A DNA stretch of 64,000 bases, taken from a bacterium YEK0313. GTDB lineage: Bacteria; Pseudomonadota; Alphaproteobacteria; Rhizobiales; Phreatobacteraceae. Each line of letters starts with the position of its first letter. Position 1 is the first letter of the stretch. The translations under genes and the position numbers were made by a program. The stretch lies in assembly GCA_000751295.2 (NCBI GenBank), contig CCMO02000001.1, forward strand, positions 4,740,615 to 4,804,614, read 5' to 3'. This document shows, in pieces, positions 45,278-56,007 of the stretch. The notes beneath the pieces were generated by a model. The model was given only the letters and a program-made list of their open reading frames with translations. It was not told the origin of the DNA and did not search any database.

Positions 45278-45829
45278 TCAGGCCGCCGGGGCGCCGGTGA
45301 TGCGGATGCGCGTATCCGAGACGAAATTGTAGACGGGTACCGGCAGGTTCTTCGGCGCCGGGCCCTTGCGAATGCGGCCTGAAGTATCGAAGTGCGAACC
45401 GTGGCACGGGCACAGCCAGCCGCCGAAATCGCCCTGGTTGCCGAGCGGCACGCAGCCCAGATGCGTGCAGTTGGCCGAGGTGATCAGCCACTTGGCATGG
45501 CCTTCCTTGACCCGGTGCTCGTCGGTCTCGGGGTCGCGCAGCGTCGCGACATTGACCTCACGCGCCGCCTTGATCTCGGCCTCGGTGCGGTTGCGCACGA
45601 AATAGGGCTTGCCGCGCCACAGGATCTTGATCTGGCCGCCGGCCGGAATCGGCGACAGGTCGAGCTCGACCGGGGCGCCGGCGGACACCGTGCTGGCATC
45701 GGGGGCAAGCTGGCTGATGAAGGGCCACACGGCCCCGGCGACGCCGACCGCTGCCGTCGCGCCGGTCGCAAGAAAAAGGAAGTCCCGGCGGTTGCCCTCT
45801 GCGGCGTGATCAACACTTGCCACTGTCAT
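45278..45829 (-). CDS. petA: Ubiquinol-cytochrome c reductase Rieske iron-sulphur subunit
   Basis: Rieske protein of 183 residues with a twin-arginine leader and anchor (NRRDFLFLATGATAAVGVAGAVWPFI), and the cluster-binding motifs CTHLGC and CPCHGSHFD. The ATG at 45829 has GAAAGGA upstream. First gene of the pet operon; the promoter must lie in the 393-base region upstream. The longer open frame that reaches further left is not supported. Confidence 0.97.
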   Translation of the reverse strand: MTVASVDHAAEGNRRDFLFLATGATAAVGVAGAVWPFISQLAPDASTVSAGAPVELDLSPIPAGGQIKILWRGKPYFVRNRTEAEIKAAREVNVATLRDPETDEHRVKEGHAKWLITSANCTHLGCVPLGNQGDFGGWLCPCHGSHFDTSGRIRKGPAPKNLPVPVYNFVSDTRIRITGAPAA

Positions 45830-46222
45830 CGTCCTTTCGTCCTGAGGCCTTTCGGAAGCCTCGATCGCGCCGGAAGCCCAAGGGCCGGAAGGCCCGAGAA
45901 CGTCGCCAAGACACCCGCAGCGAGGACATCGCGCCAGGCGTGGAGCCGCTCCGCTTGGGGGCCACTCACGCCGGCTGCGCCCCAAAACCGCCCCGAAGAT
46001 CCTTATGAAACAGGTCACAGGAATCCGGGAGCGGAGGAATCCGCGCGGGGAGCCTTTGTCGGCGTTGGCTTATTCGCATCGTTGATCCGGGATGTCCAGT
46101 GCACCGTTTAGAACGTGTCCACGGAACGCATGGCACCTTCGCCGGATGGGAATGTCCTGCCGCGTTTTCAGGCGTTTGGCCGTCTTGACGGCCGGCCGGC
46201 ACAGCCGCCATCAGCTCAGCCG
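45830..46222. other. 393-base gap between petA and trmL
   Basis: Noncoding region between the divergent pet operon and trmL. It must hold the pet promoter on the minus strand and the trmL promoter on the plus strand. I see a TTGATC with a weak -10 near 46107-46112 for the plus strand, and no clear minus-strand box. No gene, repeat or terminator seen here. Confidence 0.5.
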
Positions 46223-46690
46223 ATGATCCGCATCGCGCTCTATCAGCCCGACATCGCCCAGAATACCGGCACCATCATGCGCCTTGCCGCCTGCCTCGGC
46301 CTTGGCATCGATATTGTCGAGCCTTCGGGCTTTCCGGTCTCGGACAAGGCCTTCCGGCGCGCCGGCATGGATTATCTCGACCAGGTCGACTGGCGCCGTC
46401 ACGACGATTTCGCCGCCTTCGAGGCTGCGCGCCGCGCGGAAGGCCGCCGCTTGGTGCTGATGACCACGGCTGCGGCGCTGCCCTACACCGCCTTTGCCTA
46501 TCGCGACGGCGACGTGCTGATGGCGGGCCGCGAATCGGCCGGCGTGCCGCCCGCCGTTCATGGGGCGGCGGATGCCCGCATCCTCATCCCGATGGCGCCC
46601 GGCCTGCGCTCGCTCAATGTCGCGGTGGCCACCGCCATGATCGCCGGTGAAGCCCTGCGCCAGACCGGCGCCTTCCCCCGGCAGCCCTGA
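46223..46690 (+). CDS. trmL: tRNA (cytidine(34)-2'-O)-methyltransferase TrmL
   Basis: A 155-residue SPOUT-fold methyltransferase that modifies the wobble nucleotide of tRNA-Leu. Motifs IALYQPDIAQNTGTIMRLAACLG, RAGMDYLDQVDWRRH, FGRESAGVPPAVHGAA-type segment and IPMAPGLRSLNVAVATAMIAGEALRQ match the trefoil-knot SAM site. The ATG at 46223 begins MIRIALYQ; upstream reading adds unconserved residues. The length is typical of TrmL. It lies next to the pet operon, as in several Rhizobiales I recall. Confidence 0.94.
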   Translation: MIRIALYQPDIAQNTGTIMRLAACLGLGIDIVEPSGFPVSDKAFRRAGMDYLDQVDWRRHDDFAAFEAARRAEGRRLVLMTTAAALPYTAFAYRDGDVLMAGRESAGVPPAVHGAADARILIPMAPGLRSLNVAVATAMIAGEALRQTGAFPRQP

Positions 46691-46902
46691 CCGCCCGGGC
46701 CGCCCCCGCCTGCCGGGTGTCGACGGCTCCGCCCTGGCCGCTGCCGCGCCGTCACAAGCCGGCCGCAAATCTTGGCTCAAGGTCGCATCGCTCATGGTGG
46801 ACGAAACGTTAACGACACCTGGGAAGCCCGTCCGACCTGTTTTAAGGTGTCGGCGGGGCGGATGCGACCGGCCGGCGGCCGACCAGGCGGCGAGGAGGGC
46901 AC

Positions 46903-47637
46903 ATGGACGAGAAACAGGCAGCGGCGGCCGCCAGCGCCCCTCCCGAGCGGTCGCTCAAGGATGCGATGCGCCGCATCCGTCTGCAGGAGGCCGAACGCTC
47001 GGGCGTCGTGGTTGCGCTGCGCGACGCCGAAATCACCCGCCTCGACATCCTGCGCGACAAGATCGCGCCGGTGCTGGCGCAGGTTCCCGACCATGTCGAC
47101 CTGTTCGATACCGGCCTGGTGCCCGGCGACCCGCCGCGCCTGTGGATCGACATGATCTCCTTCGTCGAGATGGGCCGGGACAAGCGCGGCTACCGCTTCC
47201 TGCAGGATACGCGGCTGGGCCGCAGCATCCTGGTCGAAAGCGAGAACGCCGATATCGTCGCCGACAGCATCACGGCCTATATCGCCCAGCGGCTGATCGA
47301 GCGCGAACGCATGCTGAGCGCGCCGCGCAGCCAGGCCGATCCGGCCCTGCCGCGGGCGAACCTGCCGGTGCAGTTGGTCGCGGCCGGCAAGCCGTCGGGT
47401 TCGGCCGCGCCAGCCGGTCCGGCCGGTCCGCAGCCCGCCAATGACGCGGCCGCTTCGCCGCAGGCGAAACCGGCCCTCGCCGAGAGCCCGCCCCCCGCCC
47501 CGGCTCCGGCCGGCGCCGCGGCCGAAGCGGCACGGGGCGTGCGCTTCAGCGGGCTCGGCGCCTTCCTGGTCTTTCTGATCGGCATCGGCATCGGCATCGG
47601 CGGCGTCCTGGCGGTCGCGCAGTTCGCGGCCCGCTGA
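46903..47637 (+). CDS. Tail-anchored protein of unknown function
   Basis: A 244-residue protein: N-terminal Ala-rich region and coiled helix (SLKDAMRRIRLQEAERSGVVVALRDAEITRLDILRDKIAPVLAQVP), a small globular domain with DLFDTGLVPGDPPRLWIDMISFVEMGRDKRGYRFLQDTRLGRSIL, an Ala/Pro-rich disordered stretch of about 80 residues, and a C-terminal membrane anchor (GAFLVFLIGIGIGIGGVLAVAQF). A conserved Rhizobiales protein is likely. No enzyme motif. ATG 46903 follows GGCGAGGAGG with suitable spacing. Confidence 0.7.
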   Translation: MDEKQAAAAASAPPERSLKDAMRRIRLQEAERSGVVVALRDAEITRLDILRDKIAPVLAQVPDHVDLFDTGLVPGDPPRLWIDMISFVEMGRDKRGYRFLQDTRLGRSILVESENADIVADSITAYIAQRLIERERMLSAPRSQADPALPRANLPVQLVAAGKPSGSAAPAGPAGPQPANDAAASPQAKPALAESPPPAPAPAGAAAEAARGVRFSGLGAFLVFLIGIGIGIGGVLAVAQFAAR

Positions 47638-47782
47638 GCGCCACGACCACCCACCGCCTGCCGCGAGTTGCCGCACTTGTGCATGAGCGCAACCGCGCCC
47701 GCACCTCTTCCAGCAGCCAGTGCGCGCCGCTAAGTTCCGCGCAATTCGCGCTTTCGCCGAACCCTGATCTTAGGAGATCGCC

Positions 47783-49258
<1,476 letters not shown>

Positions 49259-49339
49259 TGTGGCCGGGCCGGCCCGGATCGCGGCCGGCCCGCCAGCACC
49301 CGACACGGCATTTTTGAATTCTCAAGGGAGTGGGGACCC

Positions 49340-50086
49340 ATGCGTCTCAAGGACAAGGTCGCGATCGTCACCGGCGGCGCCCAGGGCTTCGGCAAGGGCA
49401 TTGTCGAGACCTTCGCGCGCGAAGGCGCCAAGGTCGCGGTGTTCGACCTCAACGAGGACGGCGCCAAGGCGGTGGCCAAGGGCTTCGGCCGCAAGGCGAT
49501 GGGCGTCAAGTGCGACGTGTCCAAGGCCAAGGACGTGCAGCGGGCGGTGGCCAAGGTGGTCGAGCGTTTCGGCCGGGTCGACATCCTCATCAACAATGCC
49601 GGCACCTCGCACCGCAACCAGCCGATGCTCGAGGTCGACGAGGCGACCTTCGACCGGGTCTTCGACGTCAACGTCAAGTCGATCTTCCACTTTGCCCATG
49701 CCGTGGTGCCGCTGATGCGCGCCCAGGGCGGCGGCTGCATCGTCAATGTCGGCTCGACCGCCGGCCTCAGGCCGCGCCCGGGCCTGACCTGGTACAACGC
49801 CTCCAAGGGCGCGGTGAACCTCATGTCCAAGTCGATGGCGGTGGAGCTCGCCCCCGACAGGATCCGCGTCTGCGCGCTTGCCCCGGTCGCCGGCGACACG
49901 CCGCTGCTCGGCACCTTCATGGGCGAGGACACGCCCGAGATGCGCAAGAAGTTCGTCGCCTCGATCCCGATGGGCCGCCTGTCGACGCCCGAGGACATTG
50001 CCGAGGCCGCGCTGTTCCTGGCCGCCGATCCCGGCGAGTTCATTACCGGCGTGGTGCTGGAAGTCGACGGCGGCAGGTGCATCTGA
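49340..50086 (+). CDS. Short-chain dehydrogenase/reductase
   Basis: A 248-residue Rossmann enzyme of the classical SDR type: cofactor motif TGGAQGFGKGI, NNAG in ILINNAGTSHRNQP, catalytic serine in NVGSTAGLRPRPG and YNASK for Tyr-Lys. C-terminus LFLAADPGEFITGVVLEVDGGRCI is standard. Stop overlaps the FAH gene start (TGATG), so expression is coupled. Substrate is probably an alcohol or sugar lactone in the same pathway. Confidence 0.93.
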   Translation: MRLKDKVAIVTGGAQGFGKGIVETFAREGAKVAVFDLNEDGAKAVAKGFGRKAMGVKCDVSKAKDVQRAVAKVVERFGRVDILINNAGTSHRNQPMLEVDEATFDRVFDVNVKSIFHFAHAVVPLMRAQGGGCIVNVGSTAGLRPRPGLTWYNASKGAVNLMSKSMAVELAPDRIRVCALAPVAGDTPLLGTFMGEDTPEMRKKFVASIPMGRLSTPEDIAEAALFLAADPGEFITGVVLEVDGGRCI

Positions 50087-51264
50087 TGCCCCGCCTCGCA
50101 CTCGATCCCACCAGCACCCTGCCCGCGGACGGCACGGCCGGCTGCCTGGTCGGCCGCGTCATGCGGCCGGGCCTCGGTGCTTCCGTGGTCGCCGTCAGGT
50201 CCGACGGCGTCTATGACGTGACGAAGGCGTTTCCGACCACGGCGGACCTGTTCGACCAGCCCGACCCGGCCGGCGCACTCAAGGCCGCGGCCGGCGAGCG
50301 CATCGGGGCTTTCGCCGAGATCCTGGCAAATTCCGCAGCGGATGCCGCCGATCCGGAACGACCGGTCTTCCTGTCGCCGATCGACCTGCAGGCCGTGAAG
50401 GCGGCAGGCGTCACCTTCGCCTTGTCGATGGTCGAGCGTGTCATCGAGGAACAGGCCAAGGGCGTGCCTGAGCGGGCGGGCGCGATCCGCGCCGAGATCG
50501 GCGCGATCATCGGCGGCGAGCTGAAGGGCCTGAAGCCCGGCTCGCCCGCCGCCGCCGCGCTGAAACAGCACCTGATCGAGCGCGGGCTCTGGTCGCAATA
50601 TCTCGAGGTCGGCATCGGCCCCGATGCCGAGATCTTCACCAAGGCGCCCGTCCTGTCCTCGGTCGGCACCGGCGCCGATATCGGCCTGCATCCGATCTCG
50701 ACCTGGAACAATCCCGAACCCGAAGTGGTGCTGGCGATCGCTTCCGACGGCCGGATCGTCGGCGCGACGCTCGGCAACGACGTCAATCTGCGCGATGTCG
50801 AGGGGCGGTCGGCGCTGCTGCTCGGCAAGGCCAAGGACAACAACGCCTCCGCCGCGATCGGCCCGTTCGTGCGCCTGTTCGACGCCACCTTCGGCATCGA
50901 CCAGGTGCGGGCCATGAAGGTCTCGCTCACCGTGACCGGCGAGGACGGCTTCGTTCTGGACGGGCGGAGCGACATGGCGGCGATCTCGCGCGACGTCGAG
51001 GATCTCGCGGCGCAGGCGATCGGGGCCCATCACCAGTATCCCGACGGTCTGGTGCTCTATTGCGGCACGCTGTTCGCGCCGATCCAGGATCGCGATGCGC
51101 CGGGCAAGGGCTTCACCCACAAGCGCGGCGACATCGTCACCATTGCCAGCGCCGAGCTCGGCAGCCTGTCCAACCGGGTGCGCCTGTCGACGGAATGCCC
51201 GCCCTGGACCTATGGGGTGCGCGCGCTGATGGCCGACCTGAAGGCCCGGGGCGCGGGCCGCTGA
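50086..51264 (+). CDS. Fumarylacetoacetate hydrolase (FAH) family protein
   Basis: A 392-residue FAH-fold protein (COG3970 type) with an N-terminal region of about 100 residues and the metal-binding core: AGVTFALSMVERVIEEQ, EIFTKAPVLSSVGTGADIGLH, NNPEPEVVLAIASDGRIVGATLGNDVNLRDVEGRSALLLGKAKDNNASAAIGPFVRLFD. The third gene of the operon, starting at ATG 50086. Members of this subgroup include dehydratases or hydrolases of 2-keto-3-deoxy sugar acids, so with the ALDH and SDR a sugar-acid oxidation pathway is possible (inference, not shown). Confidence 0.82.
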   Translation: MPRLALDPTSTLPADGTAGCLVGRVMRPGLGASVVAVRSDGVYDVTKAFPTTADLFDQPDPAGALKAAAGERIGAFAEILANSAADAADPERPVFLSPIDLQAVKAAGVTFALSMVERVIEEQAKGVPERAGAIRAEIGAIIGGELKGLKPGSPAAAALKQHLIERGLWSQYLEVGIGPDAEIFTKAPVLSSVGTGADIGLHPISTWNNPEPEVVLAIASDGRIVGATLGNDVNLRDVEGRSALLLGKAKDNNASAAIGPFVRLFDATFGIDQVRAMKVSLTVTGEDGFVLDGRSDMAAISRDVEDLAAQAIGAHHQYPDGLVLYCGTLFAPIQDRDAPGKGFTHKRGDIVTIASAELGSLSNRVRLSTECPPWTYGVRALMADLKARGAGR

Positions 51265-51308
51265 AGGCCCGCCGAGCCGCGCGTGCCGCCGCGCGGTCGG
51301 CGATCGGG

Positions 51309-51551
51309 TCAGGCGACGGGCGCGTAGCGATCGAGCGGCGGCGGACCACGGCGGTCGGACGCACCGCGCGTACGGCCGGCGGCGCGCGCGCCGTGAGCGG
51401 CGAGCAGACGGGTGATCGAACCGGCGTCGAGGCCATATTCCCGGGCCAGGAACGCGGCGATTTCGCTCCGGCGCCGACCATTGCGGACGCACTCGTCGAC
51501 GACATCCAACAGCGCTTCCGGCATCTCGCCCCGATCCTGTGCCAACACCAC
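51309..51551 (-). CDS. Small helical protein, unknown
   Basis: An 80-residue frame, with GTG at 51551 (or ATG at 51524 for a shorter product). The central part (LLDVVDECVRNGRRRSEIAAFLAREYGLDAGSITRLLAAHG) looks like a compact helix bundle and its composition is coding-like, unlike the surrounding shadow frames. An AGGGGTG lies upstream of the GTG. Convergent with the FAH gene and next to the YodC-like gene. No family known to me. Confidence 0.5.
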   Translation of the reverse strand: MVLAQDRGEMPEALLDVVDECVRNGRRRSEIAAFLAREYGLDAGSITRLLAAHGARAAGRTRGASDRRGPPPLDRYAPVA

Positions 51552-51741
51552 CCCTGCAGGCTTCCTGTCAGCTAAATGTAAGCATTGACCCCGGTCCCGT
51601 CATTCGTCCGACTACTTAGAGCCCTCGGGCGAAACGTCGCAGGGACTGCGGCGTGGCGGACGACGCGCGGAAGCCGCCGCTGTGATCGTCCCGTCACCAG
51701 CCTCCGCTAGACCGATGGCGTGGTCCAACCAGGAGGATGGC

Positions 51742-52026
51742 ATGACCTACAATGCCGGTGACGTGGTGATGTTGAAATCGGGCGGCCAGGCGCTCACCGT
51801 GGCCTCCGTTGAGGCCGACGAAGTGACCTGCATCTGGATCGGCGAAGAGGGCGACCTGTTCCGCGAGAAGATCCCCGCCGTGGCGCTCGCCCCGCTCGAT
51901 CTCGAAGACGACGAGACGGAGAGCCATGACGACGACGAGCCGTCGGAAGACGGCGACGACGAGGAAGAAGAGGAAGATGACGAGGCCGACGCGGATATCG
52001 GCAAGCGCGCCAAGCTGCGCGCCTGA
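51742..52026 (+). CDS. YodC-family (DUF2158) protein with acidic tail
   Basis: A 94-residue protein: N-terminal DUF2158 domain (YNAGDVVMLKSGGQALTVASVEADEVTCIWIGEEGDLFREKIPAVALAPL) followed by a 35-residue stretch of Asp/Glu/Ser and a basic end (GKRAKLRA). DUF2158 proteins are small beta folds of unknown role. The ATG at 51742 has an AGGAGG site seven bases upstream. Convergent with the next small gene (6 bases apart). Confidence 0.82.
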   Translation: MTYNAGDVVMLKSGGQALTVASVEADEVTCIWIGEEGDLFREKIPAVALAPLDLEDDETESHDDDEPSEDGDDEEEEEDDEADADIGKRAKLRA

Positions 52027-52031
52027 AACCG

Positions 52032-52277
52032 TCAGTCGGCGGTCGGCAGCCGGCGCATCGTGAACTCGATGCGTCCGTCCTCCAGTTCCCGCCAGGTCTC
52101 GATCTCGGTCATATAGGCCGCCTTCGGAAAGCGCGCGAGGATCTCGCGCGCTTTCTCCCGCGCCGCCTCGCGCGGCAGCGCGAAGGTCTCGCGCCGGAAG
52201 CCGTCGCCCGGCTGGGGACGCGCCGGCTTCCGCCCGCGCCGGACGGCATCGAAGGGCTTGCGGTTGTCTGTACGCAT
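52032..52277 (-). CDS. Small conserved-looking protein, unknown
   Basis: An 81-residue protein starting at ATG 52277 (AGGA eight bases upstream): basic N-terminus (TDNRKPFDAVRRGRKPARPQPGDGFRRETFALPREAAREKAREILARFPKAAYMTEIETWRELEDGRIEFTMRRLPTAD). The codon pattern is typical for the genome and the C-terminal part looks like a small alpha/beta fold. Function unknown. Divergent from the P1B ATPase, with the operator-like repeats between them. Confidence 0.65.
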   Translation of the reverse strand: MRTDNRKPFDAVRRGRKPARPQPGDGFRRETFALPREAAREKAREILARFPKAAYMTEIETWRELEDGRIEFTMRRLPTAD

Positions 52278-52322
52278 CGACAGATCCTGTATCCGCACCA
52301 CACTGCCGCAGCAGCGTTTTAT

Positions 52323-52399
52323 TATAACATCTTACCGGGGCCGCGTCTTACGTTGCAAGAGGCCTCGATTACTCGTTCGGGCGCCGCGGTAATGTTATA
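52323..52399. promoter_or_regulatory. Inverted repeats TATAACAT/ATGTTATA upstream of the P1B ATPase
   Basis: TATAACAT (52323-52330) with ACC nearby and its exact inverse ATGTTATA (52392-52399) with GGT nearby flank a 61-base spacer in the gap before the ATPase. The half-sites resemble AT-rich Zur-type boxes of alphaproteobacteria, as I remember them; MerR-type control is equally possible. Unproven. Confidence 0.45.
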
Positions 52400-52484
52400 G
52401 CTCCGGCCCGATTTTACGCTCACGGTCTTGCCGGCCCATCGCCGCGACCTTTAATCACGGTCGCACATGGACAGGAATATCGTG

Positions 52485-54766
52485 ATGACCAGCACGCTTC
52501 GCCAGAGCCGCTTCCGCATCGAAGGGATGGATTGCGCATCCTGCGCCGCCAAGATCGATACGGCGGTGCGGCGCCTGCCCGGCATCTCCGATGTCGCGGT
52601 TTCCGTTGCGACCGGCCGCATGACCGTAACCCATGCGCCGGAAAGCGATCTGGCAGCGGTCAGCGCCCGTGTCACAGGCCTCGGCTACGGGGTCGAGCCG
52701 ATCGAGACGGCCCGCGGCGAGCCGGCGGCGCGCCGGTCGCTCGACGATCACGCGCACCACGACCATGGGTCCTGCGGCGGCCATGATCACGACCATGATC
52801 ACGACCATCGCCACGACGCCGGTCATCGGCATGTCCACGGCCACGCGGCGGCGCCAGCCGCCGCGCCGGGCCGCCCGGCGCCCGACGGTCATGCGCATGC
52901 GCCCTCGGCCAGCCATTGGTGGCAGAGCCGCAAGGGCCTGACGACGATTGCCTGCGGCCTTGCGCTCGCTGCCGCCTATGGCGTCGGCAAGCTGGTGCCG
53001 GCGCTGGACCACTGGGCTTTCCTGCTGGCGCTCGCCGTGGGCCTGGTGCCGGTCGCCCGGCGCGCCTTCGCCGCCGCGCTGGTCGGCACGCCCTTCTCGA
53101 TCGAGATGCTGATGACCATCGCCGCGGTCGGCGCCGTCGTCATCGGCGCGACCGAAGAGGCCGCCGCCGTCGTCTTCCTGTTCCTGGTCGGCGAACTGCT
53201 CGAGGGCGTCGCGGCCACCAGGGCGCGCGCCAGCATCCAGGGCCTTGCCGATCTCGTGCCCAAGACGGCGCTCGTCGCCGTCGGCGGCCGGACCCGCGAG
53301 GTGCCGGCCGAAAGCCTCGCCGTCGACACCACCATTCTGGTCAGGCCGGGCGACCGGGTGCCGGCCGACGGCATCATCCTGGCCGGCGTCAGCGCCATCG
53401 ACGAGGCGCCGGTGACCGGCGAGAGCACGCCCAGGCGCAAGACGGTCGGCGACCCGGTCTTTGCCGGCACGGTCAACGGCGACGCCGCGCTGACCGTCCG
53501 GGTGACGGCGGCGGCCGCCAACAACACCATCGCCCGGGTCATCAAGCTCGTCGAGGAAGCGCAGGAATCGAAGGCGCCGACCGAACGCTTCATCGACAGC
53601 TTCTCCCGCTACTATACGCCCGCCGTGCTGGTGGTCGGCGCGCTCGTCGCCGTCGTGCCGCCGCTGGTCGCGGGCGGCGCCTGGGCGGAATGGATCTACA
53701 AGGGTCTTGCCATCCTGCTGATCGGCTGCCCCTGCGCGCTCGTCATCTCGACGCCGGCGGCGATCGCCGCCAGCCTTTCGGCAGGCGCGCGCCGCGGCCT
53801 TCTGATGAAAGGCGGCGCGGTGCTGGAGCGCCTCGGCACCTTGACGACGGTCGCCTTCGACAAGACGGGCACGCTGACCGAGGGCAAGCCGAAGGTGACC
53901 GACATCATCGGCTTCGGCACCGGCGAAAAGGAGATTCTGGCCCTTGCCGCCGGCCTGGAGACGGGCTCGAACCATCCGCTGGCGCGGGCGATCCTCGCGC
54001 GGGCCGAGGCCGACGGCGTCAGCCCGGCGCGGGCGCCGGGCTTTCGGCCCTCGCCGGCAAGGGCCTCGCCGGCGTGATCGAAGGACGCGCGGTCTTCCTC
54101 GGCGCGGCATCGGCGGCCGGCGAGCGGGCGGCGCTGCCGTCCGAGGCCACGATGCGCGTCAAGGCGCTCAACGACGAGGGCAAGACGGTCTCGGTGCTGC
54201 TGGTCGACGACCAGCCCTCCGGGCTCATCGCCATGCGCGACGAGCCGCGCGCGGATGCGCGCGAGGGATTGGAGCGGCTGAAGCAGGCCGGGATCCGGAC
54301 GATCATGCTGACCGGCGACAACAGCCGCACGGCCGAGGCCATTGCCCGGATCGTCGGCATCGAGCCGCGCGGCGAGCTTCTGCCCGAGGACAAGATGCGC
54401 ATCGTCGAGGAGTTGAAGCGGCAGGGCGAGCGCGTCGGCAAGGTCGGCGACGGCATCAACGACGCCCCGGCCCTGGCCGCAGCCGATGTCGGCATCGCCA
54501 TGGGCGGGGCCGCCGACGTCGCGCTCGAGACAGCGGATGCCGCCGTGCTGCACGGGCGCGTCGCCGATGTGGCCGCTCTCGTCGCCTTGTCGCGCCGGAC
54601 CATGGCCAATATCCGACAGAACATCACCGTGGCCCTCGGCCTGAAGGCGGTGTTCCTGGTCACCACCATTGCCGGCATCACCGGGCTCTGGCCGGCGATC
54701 CTCGCCGATACCGGTGCGACCGTCATCGTCACGGCCAATGCCATGCGGCTGCTGCGGACGTCCTGA
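52485..54766 (+). CDS. P1B-type metal-exporting ATPase (zinc/cadmium type), apparent frameshift
   Basis: A heavy-metal ATPase of ZntA/CadA type. Features in order: HMA metal domain with MDCASC, a histidine-rich loop (about residues 85-130, HDHDHDHDHRHD), helices, TGES phosphatase loop (EAPVTGESTPRRK), the CPC metal site (LIGCPCALVIST), phosphorylation motif DKTGTLT, and in the next frame the TGDN and GDGINDAPALAAADVGIAMG motifs and last helices. The first frame stops at 54077; a change of frame near 54041-54060, as if one T of a CTTTT run were missing, restores the protein to 54766. Start 52485 has AGGA eight bases upstream. Exports Zn/Cd/Pb in relatives. No adjacent regulator. Confidence 0.85.
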
Positions 54767-54812
54767 TCGCTCGGGCTGGCGCGGCCGGCGGGCGATCCCG
54801 CCTCGCCGGGCG

Positions 54813-55538
54813 TCAGGCGGCCTGGCGGCGTCCGCCGGCCGGCGCGGCGCGCGTCGGGCCCATATCGTCGCGATGCGGCCCGAACAGGAAGTCGCGCTCG
54901 ACCGCGCTGGAGGCGAGGAATGGATAGCGCGCGATCACCTTGCCCTTCATGGTCGGATAGTGCACGCCCATCAGGTTGATCGGACGCTTCAGCCCCGGAT
55001 AGGGCCGCGGCTCGCCGATCGGCTCCATGGCCAGCAGGCGCTTGTAGAAGGCGCGATGCTCGGTGCGGACGGTCGCGAGCGCAAAATCCGCCTTGCAGAA
55101 CTCCGAAGCTAGCATGCCGAGCCGGACCGTCGCATAGGCAAGACCTGGATAGGCCCGCGACATGTCGTGGTCGACGACGAGCCGGGTCGGGTCGATGACG
55201 GTCTCGCCGGCGGCAATGCGCGGCCCCAGGAGATCGCCGAAGATGGTCATGGCCGGCGAGATCGGATGAACGGCGTTCGCGGCGTGGATTCGGATGGAGC
55301 TCGCCAACTGGCCATCGATATGGAGGCCGAAAATCCAAACATTCGGCGCGCTGTCATAGCTGTCCTTGAACAGCCCGCTCTTGTTCCGACGGATCGCGCC
55401 TTCGCGGAGGTAGCATTCGTAGCGCAGGCGGTAGATCGCCAGCTTGTCTTCTTTACTCTCTGCGCGGCGGTATTCGATACGACCGAGCAGTTCCAGCACG
55501 TGGTTGACGAAGACTCCTGGGGAACTCACGGTATTCAT
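54813..55538 (-). CDS. FeeM-like N-acyl amino acid synthase
   Basis: A 241-residue protein with the GNAT/autoinducer-synthase-like core of the FeeM family: YRRAESKEDKLAIYRLRYECYLREGAI, FKDSYDSAPNVWIFGLHIDGQLASSIRIHAANA, DPTRLVVDHDMSRAYPGLAYATVRLGMLASEF. FeeM joins an acyl chain from acyl-ACP to an amino acid (tyrosine in the founding enzyme). The ATG at 55538 has GGGGCG upstream. Downstream of it, in the convergent direction, is the P1B ATPase; upstream, after an AT-rich noncoding gap, the GGDEF/EAL gene reads the same way. Confidence 0.75.
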   Translation of the reverse strand: MNTVSSPGVFVNHVLELLGRIEYRRAESKEDKLAIYRLRYECYLREGAIRRNKSGLFKDSYDSAPNVWIFGLHIDGQLASSIRIHAANAVHPISPAMTIFGDLLGPRIAAGETVIDPTRLVVDHDMSRAYPGLAYATVRLGMLASEFCKADFALATVRTEHRAFYKRLLAMEPIGEPRPYPGLKRPINLMGVHYPTMKGKVIARYPFLASSAVERDFLFGPHRDDMGPTRAAPAGGRRQAA

Positions 55539-56007
55539 AACGCACGCCCCATATCGAAAATCAGTCTTCGCGGCCAGGAATGGCAACAATGTTAATCAAA
55601 TTTTAATGGTTGGAAAGCGCTTGGTTAAAATAGCGTTAACGCGGCCGCAGAATGAGCAGCGAGAACATCGTCACTGCTTGGCTTTCTTGGTTAACGTGTA
55701 ATCCAGGGCGGCGCACGCACCCGCATCGGTTGCGGTGCACAAGACATATCGCGATACAGCTCGCAAAGCCAATCGGCGCAGCCTCTCAGCCGTTTCATGG
55801 ACCGCCCTGCCGGACGGCGCAAGGCGGAGCTTCTGCAAGGGCGGGGATGCCCGGCCGCACGCATAGCGTGCAGAACATGACGCGGCCTGCTCCGGCCGTC
55901 CCGCCGGGCAGCGGCCACGGCGACCGGAAGAGCCGATCATCGGGGCAATACGGATGACTGGCGACTGGCGGCCCTTGCCGTGCGCCAGGGCTGGCTGCGC
56001 CGCCGCC
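55539..56007. other. 469-base noncoding gap upstream of the FeeM-like gene
   Basis: An AT-rich segment near 55590-55640 (TTAATCAAATTTTAATGG-type) is the likely promoter zone of the FeeM-like gene on the minus strand. The rest is GC-rich with no convincing open frame: possible frames have no plausible protein character. No tRNA or hairpin-T terminator seen. Confidence 0.5.

Noticed and set aside
52740..52850. Short repeated catgatcacgac-like DNA in the ATPase gene, looking like a tandem repeat or CRISPR-like array
   Set aside because: It encodes the histidine-rich loop His-Asp repeats in frame; no spacers or regular repeat spacing.
55652..55957. Open frames in the gap upstream of the FeeM-like gene
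   Set aside because: Both strands give Arg/Pro/Ala-rich sequence without ribosome site or motif; treated as noncoding.
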